A DNA stretch of 64,000 bases from Rhizobium sp. CCGE 510 (GTDB taxonomy: Bacteria; Pseudomonadota; Alphaproteobacteria; Rhizobiales; Rhizobiaceae): assembly GCF_000292525.1 (NCBI RefSeq), contig NZ_AEYF01000045.1:859844-923843 (forward strand). Reading direction: 5' to 3'. The notes below the pieces were generated by a model. The model worked only from the letters and a program-made list of their open reading frames with translations, did not search any database and had not been told where the DNA came from. Position 1 is the first letter of the stretch. Each line of letters opens with the position of its first letter. Of this stretch, positions 43,632 through 51,897 are shown piece after piece. The position numbers were made by a program, and so were the translations under genes.

Positions 43632-44609
43632 ATGGCACGAAAGAATCTTCTGGAAGGGCTGGCCGACATGCCTGACGAGAGCGCTGGCGCGCCCAACTAT
43701 CCGATGCGCGGGGCCGGCCGGTCGCTTGTCCGCTCGCTGGATGAACTGGCCAAACAGGCGGAGAAGTTCCTGGAGGGCGAGGCGGTCGTCGATCTTGATC
43801 CGGATGTCGTCGAGGCCTCCTTCGTCAAGGACCGCCTGTCCGAGGACGACGAGGAATTCCGCGCGCTGGTCGAAGCGATCCGCGCCCGCGGGCAGGATAC
43901 GCCGATCCTGGTGCGTCCCCACGGCAAGATCGACGGCCGCTATCAGGTCGTCTTCGGCCATCGGCGGCTGCGCGCGGCCCGCGAACTCGGCCGCAATGTC
44001 AGGGCGGTCGTCAAGGCGATCGACGACCGGACTCATGTCATCGCCCAGGGGCAGGAAAATTCGGCCCGAGCCGATCTTACCTTCATCGAGCGCGCGCTCT
44101 TCGCCAGGCGGCTGGAGGAGCTTGGCTACGATAGGGAGGTCATATCGACAGCACTCGCCGCCAATGCAGCTTCGATCTCGAAGATGATTTCGGTGACGGA
44201 TCGGATCTCACCGGAGGTCGTCCAGGCGATCGGCGCAGCGCCAGGTATCGGCCGTGAGCGCTGGGTGGAGCTTTCGCTGCTCGCCGGCAAGGCATCCAAT
44301 GCGGCGGATATCGTCAAGGTCCTGAAAGGCAACGACTTTCTTGGATTACCCTCCGACAAACGTTTCGAAGCGCTCTACACGGCGCTGAACAAAAGCGACC
44401 GGCCGGTGAAAAAATCCCAGGCCGCGGCAGGCAGGGTCAAATGGCAGCCGGGGGACAAGGCAATCCAGGCGGAAATCAAGAATGACGGCAAGGCATTTTC
44501 GCTTTCGATGAAAGCCAGGAATGCCGGCCGCTTCGGAAAATTTCTCTCCAGCAAGCTGGATGCGCTCTATGAGCAATTCCTCGCCGAGGAGAGCAATCAA
44601 GGAGACTGA
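43632..44609 (+). CDS. repB: Plasmid partitioning protein RepB (ParB family)
   Basis: This 325-residue protein has a ParB N-terminal domain (about 55-150: GQDTPILVRPHGKIDGRYQ, VVFGHRRLRAARELGRNV, IAQGQENSARADLTFIERA). A DNA-binding helix-turn-helix (about 165-195: STALAANAASISKMISV) and the RepB-specific C-terminal half follow. RepB binds parS and recruits RepA. ATG 43632 follows GGAGGAC; an overlapping GTG lies at 43629. It is in the canonical place between repA and the antisense-RNA interval. Confidence 0.96.
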   Translation: MARKNLLEGLADMPDESAGAPNYPMRGAGRSLVRSLDELAKQAEKFLEGEAVVDLDPDVVEASFVKDRLSEDDEEFRALVEAIRARGQDTPILVRPHGKIDGRYQVVFGHRRLRAARELGRNVRAVVKAIDDRTHVIAQGQENSARADLTFIERALFARRLEELGYDREVISTALAANAASISKMISVTDRISPEVVQAIGAAPGIGRERWVELSLLAGKASNAADIVKVLKGNDFLGLPSDKRFEALYTALNKSDRPVKKSQAAAGRVKWQPGDKAIQAEIKNDGKAFSLSMKARNAGRFGKFLSSKLDALYEQFLAEESNQGD

Positions 44610-44619
44610 AACCGCAAAA

Positions 44620-44673
44620 GAAAAAGGCCCCCAAACGACCAGGTCGTGGAAGCCCTTCTCCTATCCTTAAGCA
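44620..44673 (-). ncRNA. Counter-transcribed RNA of the repB-repC interval (ctRNA, incompatibility factor)
   Basis: On the minus strand TTGACT (44708-44703) and GATTCT (44685-44680) are 17 bases apart and predict a start near 44673. The transcript would end in a GC-rich hairpin (GGCTTCCACGACC with GGTCG...GGGGGCC) followed by TTTTTC near 44621. A short antisense RNA of 50-60 bases in exactly this interval is established for repABC plasmids; it binds the repC leader and lowers RepC. Ends are predicted. Confidence 0.8.
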
Positions 44674-44763
44674 AGACAGAGAATCGCATTTTCACGAATT
44701 CCAGTCAAGAGTCGGCACCGTTTGGTGAGCGGATTTCTTTTGCCTGATTGAAAGGTGAAGGAA

Positions 44764-46104
44764 ATGGAGAGTGAATGTGTGACGACGCCCTTCGGGCGGC
44801 GGCCGATGTCGCTTGCCATGCTGCTGAAACAGCGGCGAGGCGAAGCGATCGAGGCCGGAACGAGGCGTAACAAGTGGAAGCTGTTCAGATCGGTCTGCGA
44901 GGCCCGCGCGAGTCTCGGCGTGAGCGATCGTGCACTGACGGTGCTCGATGCGCTGCTGACATTTTTTCCTGACGACGAGCTGTCCGGCGAAAAAGGACTG
45001 GTCGTCTTTCCCTCGAACATGCAGCTTTGCCTCAGGGCACGCGGCATGGCCGCCGCGACATTGCGCCGGCATCTCGCTGGTCTCGTCGAGGCCGGGCTTG
45101 TCTCCCGCAAAGACAGTCCGAACGGCAAGCGCTATATCAAGCGCAACAGGGAAGGCGGGGTCGACGAGGCCTACGGCTTCAGCCTGGCGCCGCTTCTTGC
45201 CCGCGCCACCGAGATCGAAACGATCGCCGCCCGCATCGCCGCCGACCGGCAGATGCTGCGCGCAATGAAGGAGCGGCTGACGATCTGCCGTCGGGATATC
45301 GCCAAGCTTGTCTCCGCGGCCGTTGCGGAGGCGATCCCCGGCGACTGGGAGCGCATCTCTTCGATGCTTCATGGGCTCCTGCAGCGCATCCCGAGGGCAG
45401 CAACACTCGAAAATCTGTCGCCTATACTCGAAGAACTCGAGGCGATGCGACTTGGCATCATCAACACATTGGAATCGCAAGAAGAAAGTCAGATAGCGAG
45501 CACCAATGAATCCCATATTGAGCGCCACATACAGAATTCGAACCCTGAATCCACATCTGAATCTGAACCGAGCTTGGAAACGCGGCAGAAGGCGAACCGA
45601 GACTACGAGCCGAGGGCAGGGCTGGAAAGGCGCGAATCCGGAATGGCGGGGAAGGACGGGGAGGGATCGCGGGCCATTGCCCGGAAGAATGCTGCGGTAT
45701 TGAAATCTTTCCCGCTCGGCATGGTTCTGCAGGCCTGCCCTGACATTGTCGACTATGGGCCAGGCGCCACGATCGCCAGTTGGCGGGACCTGATGACAGC
45801 GGCGGTCGTCGTGCGCTCGATGCTGGGCGTAAGCCCGTCAGCCTATGAAGAAGCGGCGAAGGTGATGGGACCGGAGAACACCGCCGCCGTCATGGCCTGT
45901 ATTCTACAGCGGGGAGAGAGCATCAACTCCGCCGGCGGCTATCTCAGGGATCTGGCGCGCCGCGCCGAACGCAGCGAGTTCGCGCTCGGCCCGATGCTGA
46001 TGGCGCTATCGCGGGCGAGGGGCTCATCTCCCTCGCACCCGCTCAGGCAGCGTCGCGATAGCTCCGTGCGCCGGGTTCCGTCCTGCCCAGTTCGAACTGG
46101 GTGA
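44764..46104 (+). CDS. repC: Replication initiator RepC
   Basis: The 446-residue protein starts with the family hallmark VTTPFGRRPMSL. It has the winged-helix part (about 75-125: MAAATLRRHLAGLVEAGLV, SPNGKRYIKRN), a charged AT-rich linker (about 240-300) and the RepC C-terminal domain (FPLGMVLQACPDIVDYGP, GYLRDLARRAERSEFALGP). RepC initiates replication, and the origin of the family lies within repC. ATG 44764 after AAGGA is used; GTG 44755 is also in frame. The last 20 or so residues (Arg/Ser/Pro-rich) are read antisense through the end of the chemoreceptor gene, so this tail is probably not a conserved part of RepC. Confidence 0.96.
   Translation: MESECVTTPFGRRPMSLAMLLKQRRGEAIEAGTRRNKWKLFRSVCEARASLGVSDRALTVLDALLTFFPDDELSGEKGLVVFPSNMQLCLRARGMAAATLRRHLAGLVEAGLVSRKDSPNGKRYIKRNREGGVDEAYGFSLAPLLARATEIETIAARIAADRQMLRAMKERLTICRRDIAKLVSAAVAEAIPGDWERISSMLHGLLQRIPRAATLENLSPILEELEAMRLGIINTLESQEESQIASTNESHIERHIQNSNPESTSESEPSLETRQKANRDYEPRAGLERRESGMAGKDGEGSRAIARKNAAVLKSFPLGMVLQACPDIVDYGPGATIASWRDLMTAAVVVRSMLGVSPSAYEEAAKVMGPENTAAVMACILQRGESINSAGGYLRDLARRAERSEFALGPMLMALSRARGSSPSHPLRQRRDSSVRRVPSCPVRTG
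45460..45600. other. Probable oriV segment inside repC
   Basis: The coding sequence becomes locally AT-rich here and encodes the charged Glu/Ser/Asn linker of RepC. In studied repABC plasmids the origin lies in an AT-rich segment of repC, so this is the best candidate by position and composition. No iterons were seen. Confidence 0.4.
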
Positions 46105-47848
46105 CCAGTTCGCGCAGGCGCTCGGCCTCGCCGGCAAGCGTGACGCTGGCGGCTGTGGTTTCCTCCACCATCGCGGCATTTTGCTGCGTCACCTGGTCGA
46201 GTTGGTGCATGGCCGCATTGACTTCCGACAGGTTGGTGGACTGTTCGCGCGCCGCGCCTGCCAGTGCTTCCATGAACCGGTTGATATCGACGATGAAGCG
46301 GCCGATGTCGCCAAGTGCTGCGCCGGTCTGACTGACCAGTTCGACGCCGGTGGTGACCTTGGCGGACGACCGCCCGATCAGGTCCTTGATCTCCTTGGCG
46401 GCCTGGGCCGAGCGCTGTGCGAGTTCGCGCACCTCCTGGGCGACGACGGCAAAACCCTTGCCGGCCTCGCCGGCTCGGGCAGCCTCGACACCGGCATTGA
46501 GCGCCAAGAGGTTGGTTTGGAAGGCAATCTGGTCGATGACGCTAATGATGTTGTTGATCTGCTTGGACGATTCCTCGATCTGCCCCATGGCCTCGACCGT
46601 CTGGGCCACGACCTTGCCTGAGGCCACGGCGCTGCGATTGGCGCTGTCGGCGACACCGCGGGCCTCTTCGGCGATCTTGGAGGCTTCGTTGACCTTGGCA
46701 GTCACGGCGCTGAGCGCCGCGGCGGTCTGTTCGAGCGTCGCCGCCTGCCGCTCGGTGCGACCGGAGAGTTCATTGGAGCCGTTGCTGATCTCGCGAGTGC
46801 CGGAATTGATGATCGACACGCTTTCGGAAACGGAAAGGAGCGTACCGCCGAGCTGCTCGACGGAGGCGTTGAAATCATTTCGGAGGGGTTCGAATTCCGG
46901 CGCGAACCGGTCCGAGAGCTTGAAGGCGAGATCGCCCTCCGCCATCCGCTTCAGACCGGCCGCGAGCCCCGACGTGGCAACCGTCAACCGCTCGGCCGCG
47001 CTCGCCTCCGCCTGCTCCTGGTCGGCAAGTCGGTTTGCCTCCGCAAGCCGCCGGTTCTCCGCGGCTTCGCCTTCGAGCTGGGTGCGGGCAATGGCGTTTT
47101 GGCGGAAGACTTCCACCGAGCCCGCCATCAGGCCGATCTCGTCGCGGCGCCCCGCATAGGGGATCGCCTTGTCCGTCTCGCCGCTCGCGAGCTGCTGCAT
47201 GGATTGCGTGATGCGCTGGATCGGGCGCGACACGTGCCGGGCGATGGCGATCAGAATGCCCAGGCCGACGACCGCCGCAAGGCCCGCCAAGGCCAATTCG
47301 ATTTCGATCTTCGTCTCCAGCGCGCTGCCGGCGTCGGCCACACTCTCTGTCGCAATCTTGTCGACGATGGCATTGACGGCAGCAATCCCGGTCAGGATCG
47401 CCTGCTGCGAACGCACCAGCTTTTCGGTCGTCGGGACCTCGTCCGCGTGCTGCAGCCCAAGGCTGATCCTGACATCCTTTTCCCAGACCTCATGCGCTTG
47501 GCGGAGGGATCGTACCCCCTCGGTCAACGACGTCGCTAGATCGATGCGGCCAAGCTCATCGAGCGATTGCGCGAGCGCACCGTCGGTCGCGTCAAACTGA
47601 GCCTTGACCTCGGTCGCCGGTACGAAGTTCGTCATCGATAGCACCCGCTCGACCACCGATGTGGCCTGCCGGAACTGTTGTTCGATATGAGCGGAGGCCA
47701 GCTTGGCGTTCACCGCCTCCTGCACCACCGCGGCGACCCGGGTCTGGCCGGTAACCGCCTGGTCGCCGATCAGGAATGCGCTGCCGAAGCCGACGACGAT
47801 CGTGACCACCATCGGCACGAGAATTTGCATGCGTATGGAGAGTTTCAT
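46043..47848 (-). CDS. Methyl-accepting chemotaxis protein
   Basis: This 601-residue chemoreceptor has a first membrane helix (about 8-28), a helical periplasmic sensor (about 30-185) and a second helix (about 190-212). Two HAMP segments (about 215-265 and 310-355) and the signalling domain follow. The hairpin tip is IAFQTNLLALNAGVEAARAGEAGKGFAVVAQEVRELAQRS in the full protein, highly conserved. It would signal to CheA/CheW; no che genes are in the window. ATG 47848 follows AGGTGCAGGCA. The gene is 10 bases behind the di-haem peroxidase gene, and its last 62 bases overlap repC tail to tail. Confidence 0.93.
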   Translation of the reverse strand: MKLSIRMQILVPMVVTIVVGFGSAFLIGDQAVTGQTRVAAVVQEAVNAKLASAHIEQQFRQATSVVERVLSMTNFVPATEVKAQFDATDGALAQSLDELGRIDLATSLTEGVRSLRQAHEVWEKDVRISLGLQHADEVPTTEKLVRSQQAILTGIAAVNAIVDKIATESVADAGSALETKIEIELALAGLAAVVGLGILIAIARHVSRPIQRITQSMQQLASGETDKAIPYAGRRDEIGLMAGSVEVFRQNAIARTQLEGEAAENRRLAEANRLADQEQAEASAAERLTVATSGLAAGLKRMAEGDLAFKLSDRFAPEFEPLRNDFNASVEQLGGTLLSVSESVSIINSGTREISNGSNELSGRTERQAATLEQTAAALSAVTAKVNEASKIAEEARGVADSANRSAVASGKVVAQTVEAMGQIEESSKQINNIISVIDQIAFQTNLLALNAGVEAARAGEAGKGFAVVAQEVRELAQRSAQAAKEIKDLIGRSSAKVTTGVELVSQTGAALGDIGRFIVDINRFMEALAGAAREQSTNLSEVNAAMHQLDQVTQQNAAMVEETTAASVTLAGEAERLRELVTQFELGRTEPGARSYRDAA

Positions 47849-47858
47849 TGCCTGCACC

Positions 47859-48848
47859 TCAGTTCGGCAGCGTCGGCAAGGGGATGTCTTGCTTTTCGGC
47901 GGTCAAAGTTCCCAGAAAGGCGATCAGATCCTTGCTCTCCTCTTCCGTCAGCAGGAAGGGCGACATCGCCGGATCGAGCGATGGGCGGCTGACGCCGCCG
48001 CTTTCGTAATGGACGATCACCTCGTCCATGCTCTTCAGGCTTCCGTCATGCATGTAAGGGCCACGGTAGAGCGTGTTGCGCAGGCCCGGCGTCTTGAAAG
48101 CGTATTTATTGCCAGGGCTGCTCGCATCGATCTTGTAGCGGCCGATATCGTCGCCTGGCAGGCCGATGTCATGGAATTTGTTGTCGGTGAAATTCCAACC
48201 CGTGTGGCAGGAGGAACAGCCCGCCGTGCCGGTGAACAACTCGAAGCCCCGCTTGGCACTGTCGGAGACCGCCTTCTCGTCACCGTCCACCCAGCGATCG
48301 AAGGGCGACCAGTTGGAAACCACCGTCCGCTCATAGGTGGCGATCGCCGTCAGAAGGGTCTCTTTGCTGATGCCCTTGTCGGGAAACACCTCGCCGAACC
48401 AATTCTTGTAATCGGGTATGTCCTGCATTTCGGCCACGGCGTCGTCGAGCTTGCCGTTCATTTCGGCGGCAGCGGTGATCGGCCCCGCCGCCTGCTGCTC
48501 CAGGTTCGGCGCGCGGCCGTCCCAGAAGAAGGGTGACACCCAGGCAACGTTCAAAACCGTCGGCGCCTGGCGTGCCAGCGCGGTATTGGCCGCGCCGATC
48601 GGGGTCTTCACCGGCGTCTCGAAGCCGAAGGAAGGATTATGACAGCTGGCGCAGGTCATGTTCTTGTTGCCGGAAAGCCTGGGGTCGAAGAACAGCATCT
48701 TGCCAAGCGTCGCCAATTGCGGGGAATAGGCCGTCACCCCCTCGAAAGGGACCGTCAGCGGCCGTTTATAGGCGGAAAGATCGGCGGCCGCGCCGGGCTG
48801 GACTGCGGCCAATGCGAATAGGGAAGCTGCAATCAGGAGACGCGTCAT
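47859..48848 (-). CDS. Di-haem cytochrome c peroxidase
   Basis: The 329-residue protein has a signal peptide (about 1-22, cleaved at GAAAD). Two haem c sites, CASCH (66-70) and CSSCH (211-215), are separated by the spacing usual for bacterial CcpA/MauG-family peroxidases. LATLGKMLFFDPRLSG and FKTPGLRNTLYRGPYMHDGS are family motifs. It would reduce hydrogen peroxide in the periplasm with electrons from cytochrome c. It is the first gene of a two-gene unit with a chemoreceptor. The ATG at 48848 follows GGAGGTTTCT-type purine sequence upstream (TCCGAAGGAGG on the minus strand reads CCTCCTTCGGA on the plus). Confidence 0.92.
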   Translation of the reverse strand: MTRLLIAASLFALAAVQPGAAADLSAYKRPLTVPFEGVTAYSPQLATLGKMLFFDPRLSGNKNMTCASCHNPSFGFETPVKTPIGAANTALARQAPTVLNVAWVSPFFWDGRAPNLEQQAAGPITAAAEMNGKLDDAVAEMQDIPDYKNWFGEVFPDKGISKETLLTAIATYERTVVSNWSPFDRWVDGDEKAVSDSAKRGFELFTGTAGCSSCHTGWNFTDNKFHDIGLPGDDIGRYKIDASSPGNKYAFKTPGLRNTLYRGPYMHDGSLKSMDEVIVHYESGGVSRPSLDPAMSPFLLTEEESKDLIAFLGTLTAEKQDIPLPTLPN

Positions 48849-49053
48849 TCTAACAGGTCCGAAGGAGGTTTCTGACTGATGCTAAAATTAGCGCAATTGC
48901 ATTAACGGTATGTAAAGCAAAATATACTTGAGGCCGGCATGAAGGTTTTGCCAGCAGTTCGGATATTATCTCCGGCGAAATACAACACCAGGTTCTACTT
49001 ATATCGGTGTTGCAGACGCACGAACGGCTTGAAGGATGTCGGCAAACCCATTG

Positions 49054-49536
49054 TCATCCTGCTCTGGCTGACGCGCCCTTCCTGCCGAGAAGGGCTGCGC
49101 GGATCTGTTCGCTCTTGCTCAACAAGGGAGGGGGAACCGGTGCTGCCGGCTCGGGCGCGTCGACTTTACCGGCGCTTTGCTTGAGGCTCAGGAAGCGTTT
49201 TTGCGCGACCAGCCGGTCTTCGGGCGACATTGGTTCGACCGGTTCGCCGTCAACGCCATGCCGCACGGAATCGGGCTGGGCGCTTGCAAAATAGTAGCGC
49301 CGGCAGTGAACATAGGCGGCGGTCGCCCGCCTCAACGTCGTCACGCCGCCTTCGGGCTTCAGGAGCGGGCGGAGTTCGTTGAAGAGGCCGACGGCAAAGG
49401 GAAGGATCGGATCTCCAGGCTTGGCCGGAAGCACGCCGACCGGCCGGATCAACAGCATATTGATTGCGGTTGCCTTCTCAACGTCGAGCTCGGTTGCCGC
49501 AATCGGTCCACGGCTGATCTTCCAGGGCTTGTCCAT
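49054..49536 (-). CDS. ProQ/FinO-domain RNA-binding protein
   Basis: This 160-residue protein has a central ProQ/FinO-like domain (about 42-120): PFAVGLFNELRPLL, VTTLRRATAAYVHCRRYYFA, then DSVRHGVDGEPVEPMSPEDR. This order (PLaiGi-x-eL, LRxALrxYt-x-s-x-Y, R-x-DLDG-x-P) matches ProQ. A Pro/Ala linker and a basic C-terminal tail (SKSEQIRAALLGRKG) follow. Such proteins bind structured RNAs and help antisense pairing; plasmid FinO is the founding case. ATG 49536 after GGAGGACGC is used; the longer frame to 49716 lacks support. It is 3 kb from repC. The domain call is by eye, and RNA partners are unknown. Confidence 0.72.
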   Translation of the reverse strand: MDKPWKISRGPIAATELDVEKATAINMLLIRPVGVLPAKPGDPILPFAVGLFNELRPLLKPEGGVTTLRRATAAYVHCRRYYFASAQPDSVRHGVDGEPVEPMSPEDRLVAQKRFLSLKQSAGKVDAPEPAAPVPPPLLSKSEQIRAALLGRKGASARAG

Positions 49537-49811
49537 GCGTCCTCCATGTAACGTCCATAGCGACCGACTATGATGGTATCTTGACGAAAAGGGCGAGTGA
49601 TGGAAGTCGCACATCGTCGCTCGCGCTGCAAGCCGCTCGGAAGCGGCGCGGCAGCCCTGTGGCGAAATGCCGTTTCCCCGGCTGATGTCCCTCGGCGTTT
49701 CGGAATGTCGTTTCATCTAATCGTTTTTATCAAGCAAATGCATTGACCTCCAGCATCGATTACAGTCCTTATCCGCGCCCAAGATGGAGTGACCGGCCGC
49801 GGGGAGGATAT

Positions 49812-50723
49812 ATGCGGGTTTTCTCGAGTATTGACGAGCTGCGCCACACGCTCGATGCGCTGAAGCGGCAGGGCAGGACTGTCGGTCTCGTTCCGACGAT
49901 GGGCTATCTTCATGCCGGTCATATGGAACTCGTTGCGCGCGCGCGCGCCGAGAACGACATCGTCGTCGTCTCGATTTTCGTCAATCCACTGCAGTTCGGC
50001 CCGGCCGAAGACCTGAGCAAATATCCGCGCGATCTGGAACGCGACGCAGCCATGCTGAAGCAAGTCGGGGTCAATTTCCTTTTTTCGCCCGGCGTCGAGG
50101 ACATGTATCCCCAGCCGATGCTGACCGTCGTCGACGTTCCCGATCTCGGCCGCGAGCTCGAAGGGGCGGTCCGGCCCGGGCACTTTGCCGGTGTCGCCAC
50201 CGTCGTCAATAAGCTTTTCAACATCGTGCAGCCGCAGACCGCCTATTTCGGAGAGAAGGACTACCAGCAGGTCGTCATCATCAAGCGCATGGTGGATGAT
50301 CTGGCTGTGCCGGTGCGGGTGATATCGGTGCCGACAATCAGGGACGCCGACGGCCTCGCATTGTCGTCGCGCAACGTCTATCTCAGCGAGGCGGAGCGCC
50401 GCGCCGCGGTCATCGTGCCTCAGACCCTCGACGAAGCGGAACGTCTCGTCGCCGGCGGCCTGACGGATCCGGGAGAGCTCGAGAAAAAGCTGACGGCGTT
50501 TCTCAGTCGCGAGCCTCTGGCAAAGCCAGAGGTCGTTGCCGTCAGAGATGCTTTGACGCTGCAGCCGGTCGTTGCGATCACAGGCCCCGTCGTCGTCGCG
50601 CTCTTCGTGCGGCTCGGCTCGACCCGGCTTCTCGACAACAGGGTCGTTGGGGATAACAGGGTGCTCGCGGGTAACAGAGTGATCGGCGGGCGGAGTTTGC
50701 CGGGAAAGGGAGTGACCAGATGA
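49812..50723 (+). CDS. panC: Pantoate--beta-alanine ligase
   Basis: The 303-residue enzyme has VGLVPTMGYLHAGHMELV (the His-x2-His nucleotide site), VSIFVNPLQFGPAEDLSKYPR, PGHFAGVATVVNKLFNIVQP and YFGEKDYQQVVII. It makes pantothenate from pantoate, beta-alanine and ATP. ATG 49812 follows GGAGGATAT. The C-terminus carries an unusual tail with three short imperfect repeats (DNRVVG, DNRVLAG, NRVIGG). The gene overlaps panB as ATGA. From memory, panCB on a plasmid is known in R. etli, where the plasmid supplies pantothenate synthesis. Confidence 0.97.
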   Translation: MRVFSSIDELRHTLDALKRQGRTVGLVPTMGYLHAGHMELVARARAENDIVVVSIFVNPLQFGPAEDLSKYPRDLERDAAMLKQVGVNFLFSPGVEDMYPQPMLTVVDVPDLGRELEGAVRPGHFAGVATVVNKLFNIVQPQTAYFGEKDYQQVVIIKRMVDDLAVPVRVISVPTIRDADGLALSSRNVYLSEAERRAAVIVPQTLDEAERLVAGGLTDPGELEKKLTAFLSREPLAKPEVVAVRDALTLQPVVAITGPVVVALFVRLGSTRLLDNRVVGDNRVLAGNRVIGGRSLPGKGVTR

Positions 50724-51541
50724 GCGCGGCCGGAATTCAAAAGCGCCTGACACCAGCGCGCATCTCAGCCATGAAGGGCGGCAAGCCGATCGTCTGCCTG
50801 ACCGCCTATACGACGCCGATGGCGCGGCTGCTCGATGAGCATTGCGATCTGCTGCTGGTCGGGGATTCGCTCGGCATGGTGCTCTACGGCATGGAGAGCA
50901 CCATCGGCGTCACGCTCGACATGATGATCGCCCACGGCAAGGCGGTGATGCGCGGCGTCCGCAAGGCCTGCGTCGTCGTCGACATGCCGTTCGGCAGTTA
51001 TCAGGAATCGAAAGAGGTTGCCTTCCGCAATGCCGTCCGCATCCTGCAGGAAACCGGCTGTGATGCCGTCAAGCTGGAGGGGGGCGAGGAGATGGCCGAG
51101 ACCATCGCCTTTGTGACGAAGCGAGGGGTCCCGGTGATGGGGCATATCGGCCTGATGCCTCAGCAGGTTCATACCGCGGGGGGCTATCGTTCCGTCGGAC
51201 ATTCGGAACACGAGACGTCGAAGATCCGGCGTGACGCGCACGCCATCGGCGGCTCGGGCGCCTTTGCCGTCGTCATCGAGGGCACGGTGGAACCGCTCGC
51301 CCGAGAGGTGACGGCGGCCATGCACATCCCGAGCATCGGTATCGGCGCCTCGTCAGCCTGCGACGGCCAAGTCCTGGTCTCCGACGACATTCTCGGGCTG
51401 TTCAACGATTTTACGCCGCGTTTCGTCAAGCGCTACGACGAACTCGGCAAGCGGGTCACCGAGGCTGCGGCGACCTATGCCGACGAAGTCCGGTCGAGAA
51501 AATTTCCGGCAGCCGAGCATACGTTCAAACGGCGACCTTAA
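50720..51541 (+). CDS. panB: 3-methyl-2-oxobutanoate hydroxymethyltransferase
   Basis: This 273-residue enzyme has CLTAYTTPMARLLDEHCDLLLVGDSLGMV in its N-terminal part, VVVDMPFGSYQES, KLEGGEEMAETIAFV, MGHIGLMPQQVHTAGGY and VIEGTVEPLAREVTA, all PanB motifs in order. It transfers a hydroxymethyl group from methylenetetrahydrofolate to 2-oxoisovalerate to give ketopantoate, the step before pantoate. Its start overlaps the panC stop. No panE or ilvC is nearby, so ketopantoate reduction must be encoded elsewhere. Confidence 0.97.
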   Translation: MSAAGIQKRLTPARISAMKGGKPIVCLTAYTTPMARLLDEHCDLLLVGDSLGMVLYGMESTIGVTLDMMIAHGKAVMRGVRKACVVVDMPFGSYQESKEVAFRNAVRILQETGCDAVKLEGGEEMAETIAFVTKRGVPVMGHIGLMPQQVHTAGGYRSVGHSEHETSKIRRDAHAIGGSGAFAVVIEGTVEPLAREVTAAMHIPSIGIGASSACDGQVLVSDDILGLFNDFTPRFVKRYDELGKRVTEAAATYADEVRSRKFPAAEHTFKRRP

Positions 51542-51897
51542 GGCGAGGGGTCGACGCGCCCGGACGTGGGCGCTCGCAAATCTCTGGACCTATGACCCTG
51601 TGCAGTCGGCGCGTAAATTGATACGCGCTGCATTCGTTTCGACACATCCCGCAGAGCGGGTCCGACGTTCGTTCAAGGGCTCAGCCGGATGGAGCTCAAC
51701 CCGCTCGGGCCTTTCCGGCGAAGGCAATGAAGCGACGTCGATCAGCGCCGTATTATCCAGAATCAGCACTATTATACGATTCGCGCTTGAAACTTTCGCC
51801 TATCGTTTGCCGACGGCCCGGCATTTCCCGGTCGTTAACGGTGTCGCATTAGCCCTGCCTCGGGAGGACATGAGAGAACTGAAGATCGTTTGAGCTG
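51542..51897 (+). other. Intergenic region between panB and the TadG-like gene
   Basis: These 356 bases hold no supported gene; an open frame from 51477 is only an overlap of panB. The last 130 bases are less GC-rich and probably contain the promoter of the next gene. GGGAGGACATGAGAG at 51861-51875 looks like a ribosome site but leads to only a 7-codon frame ending just before the TadG-like start. Confidence 0.4.
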
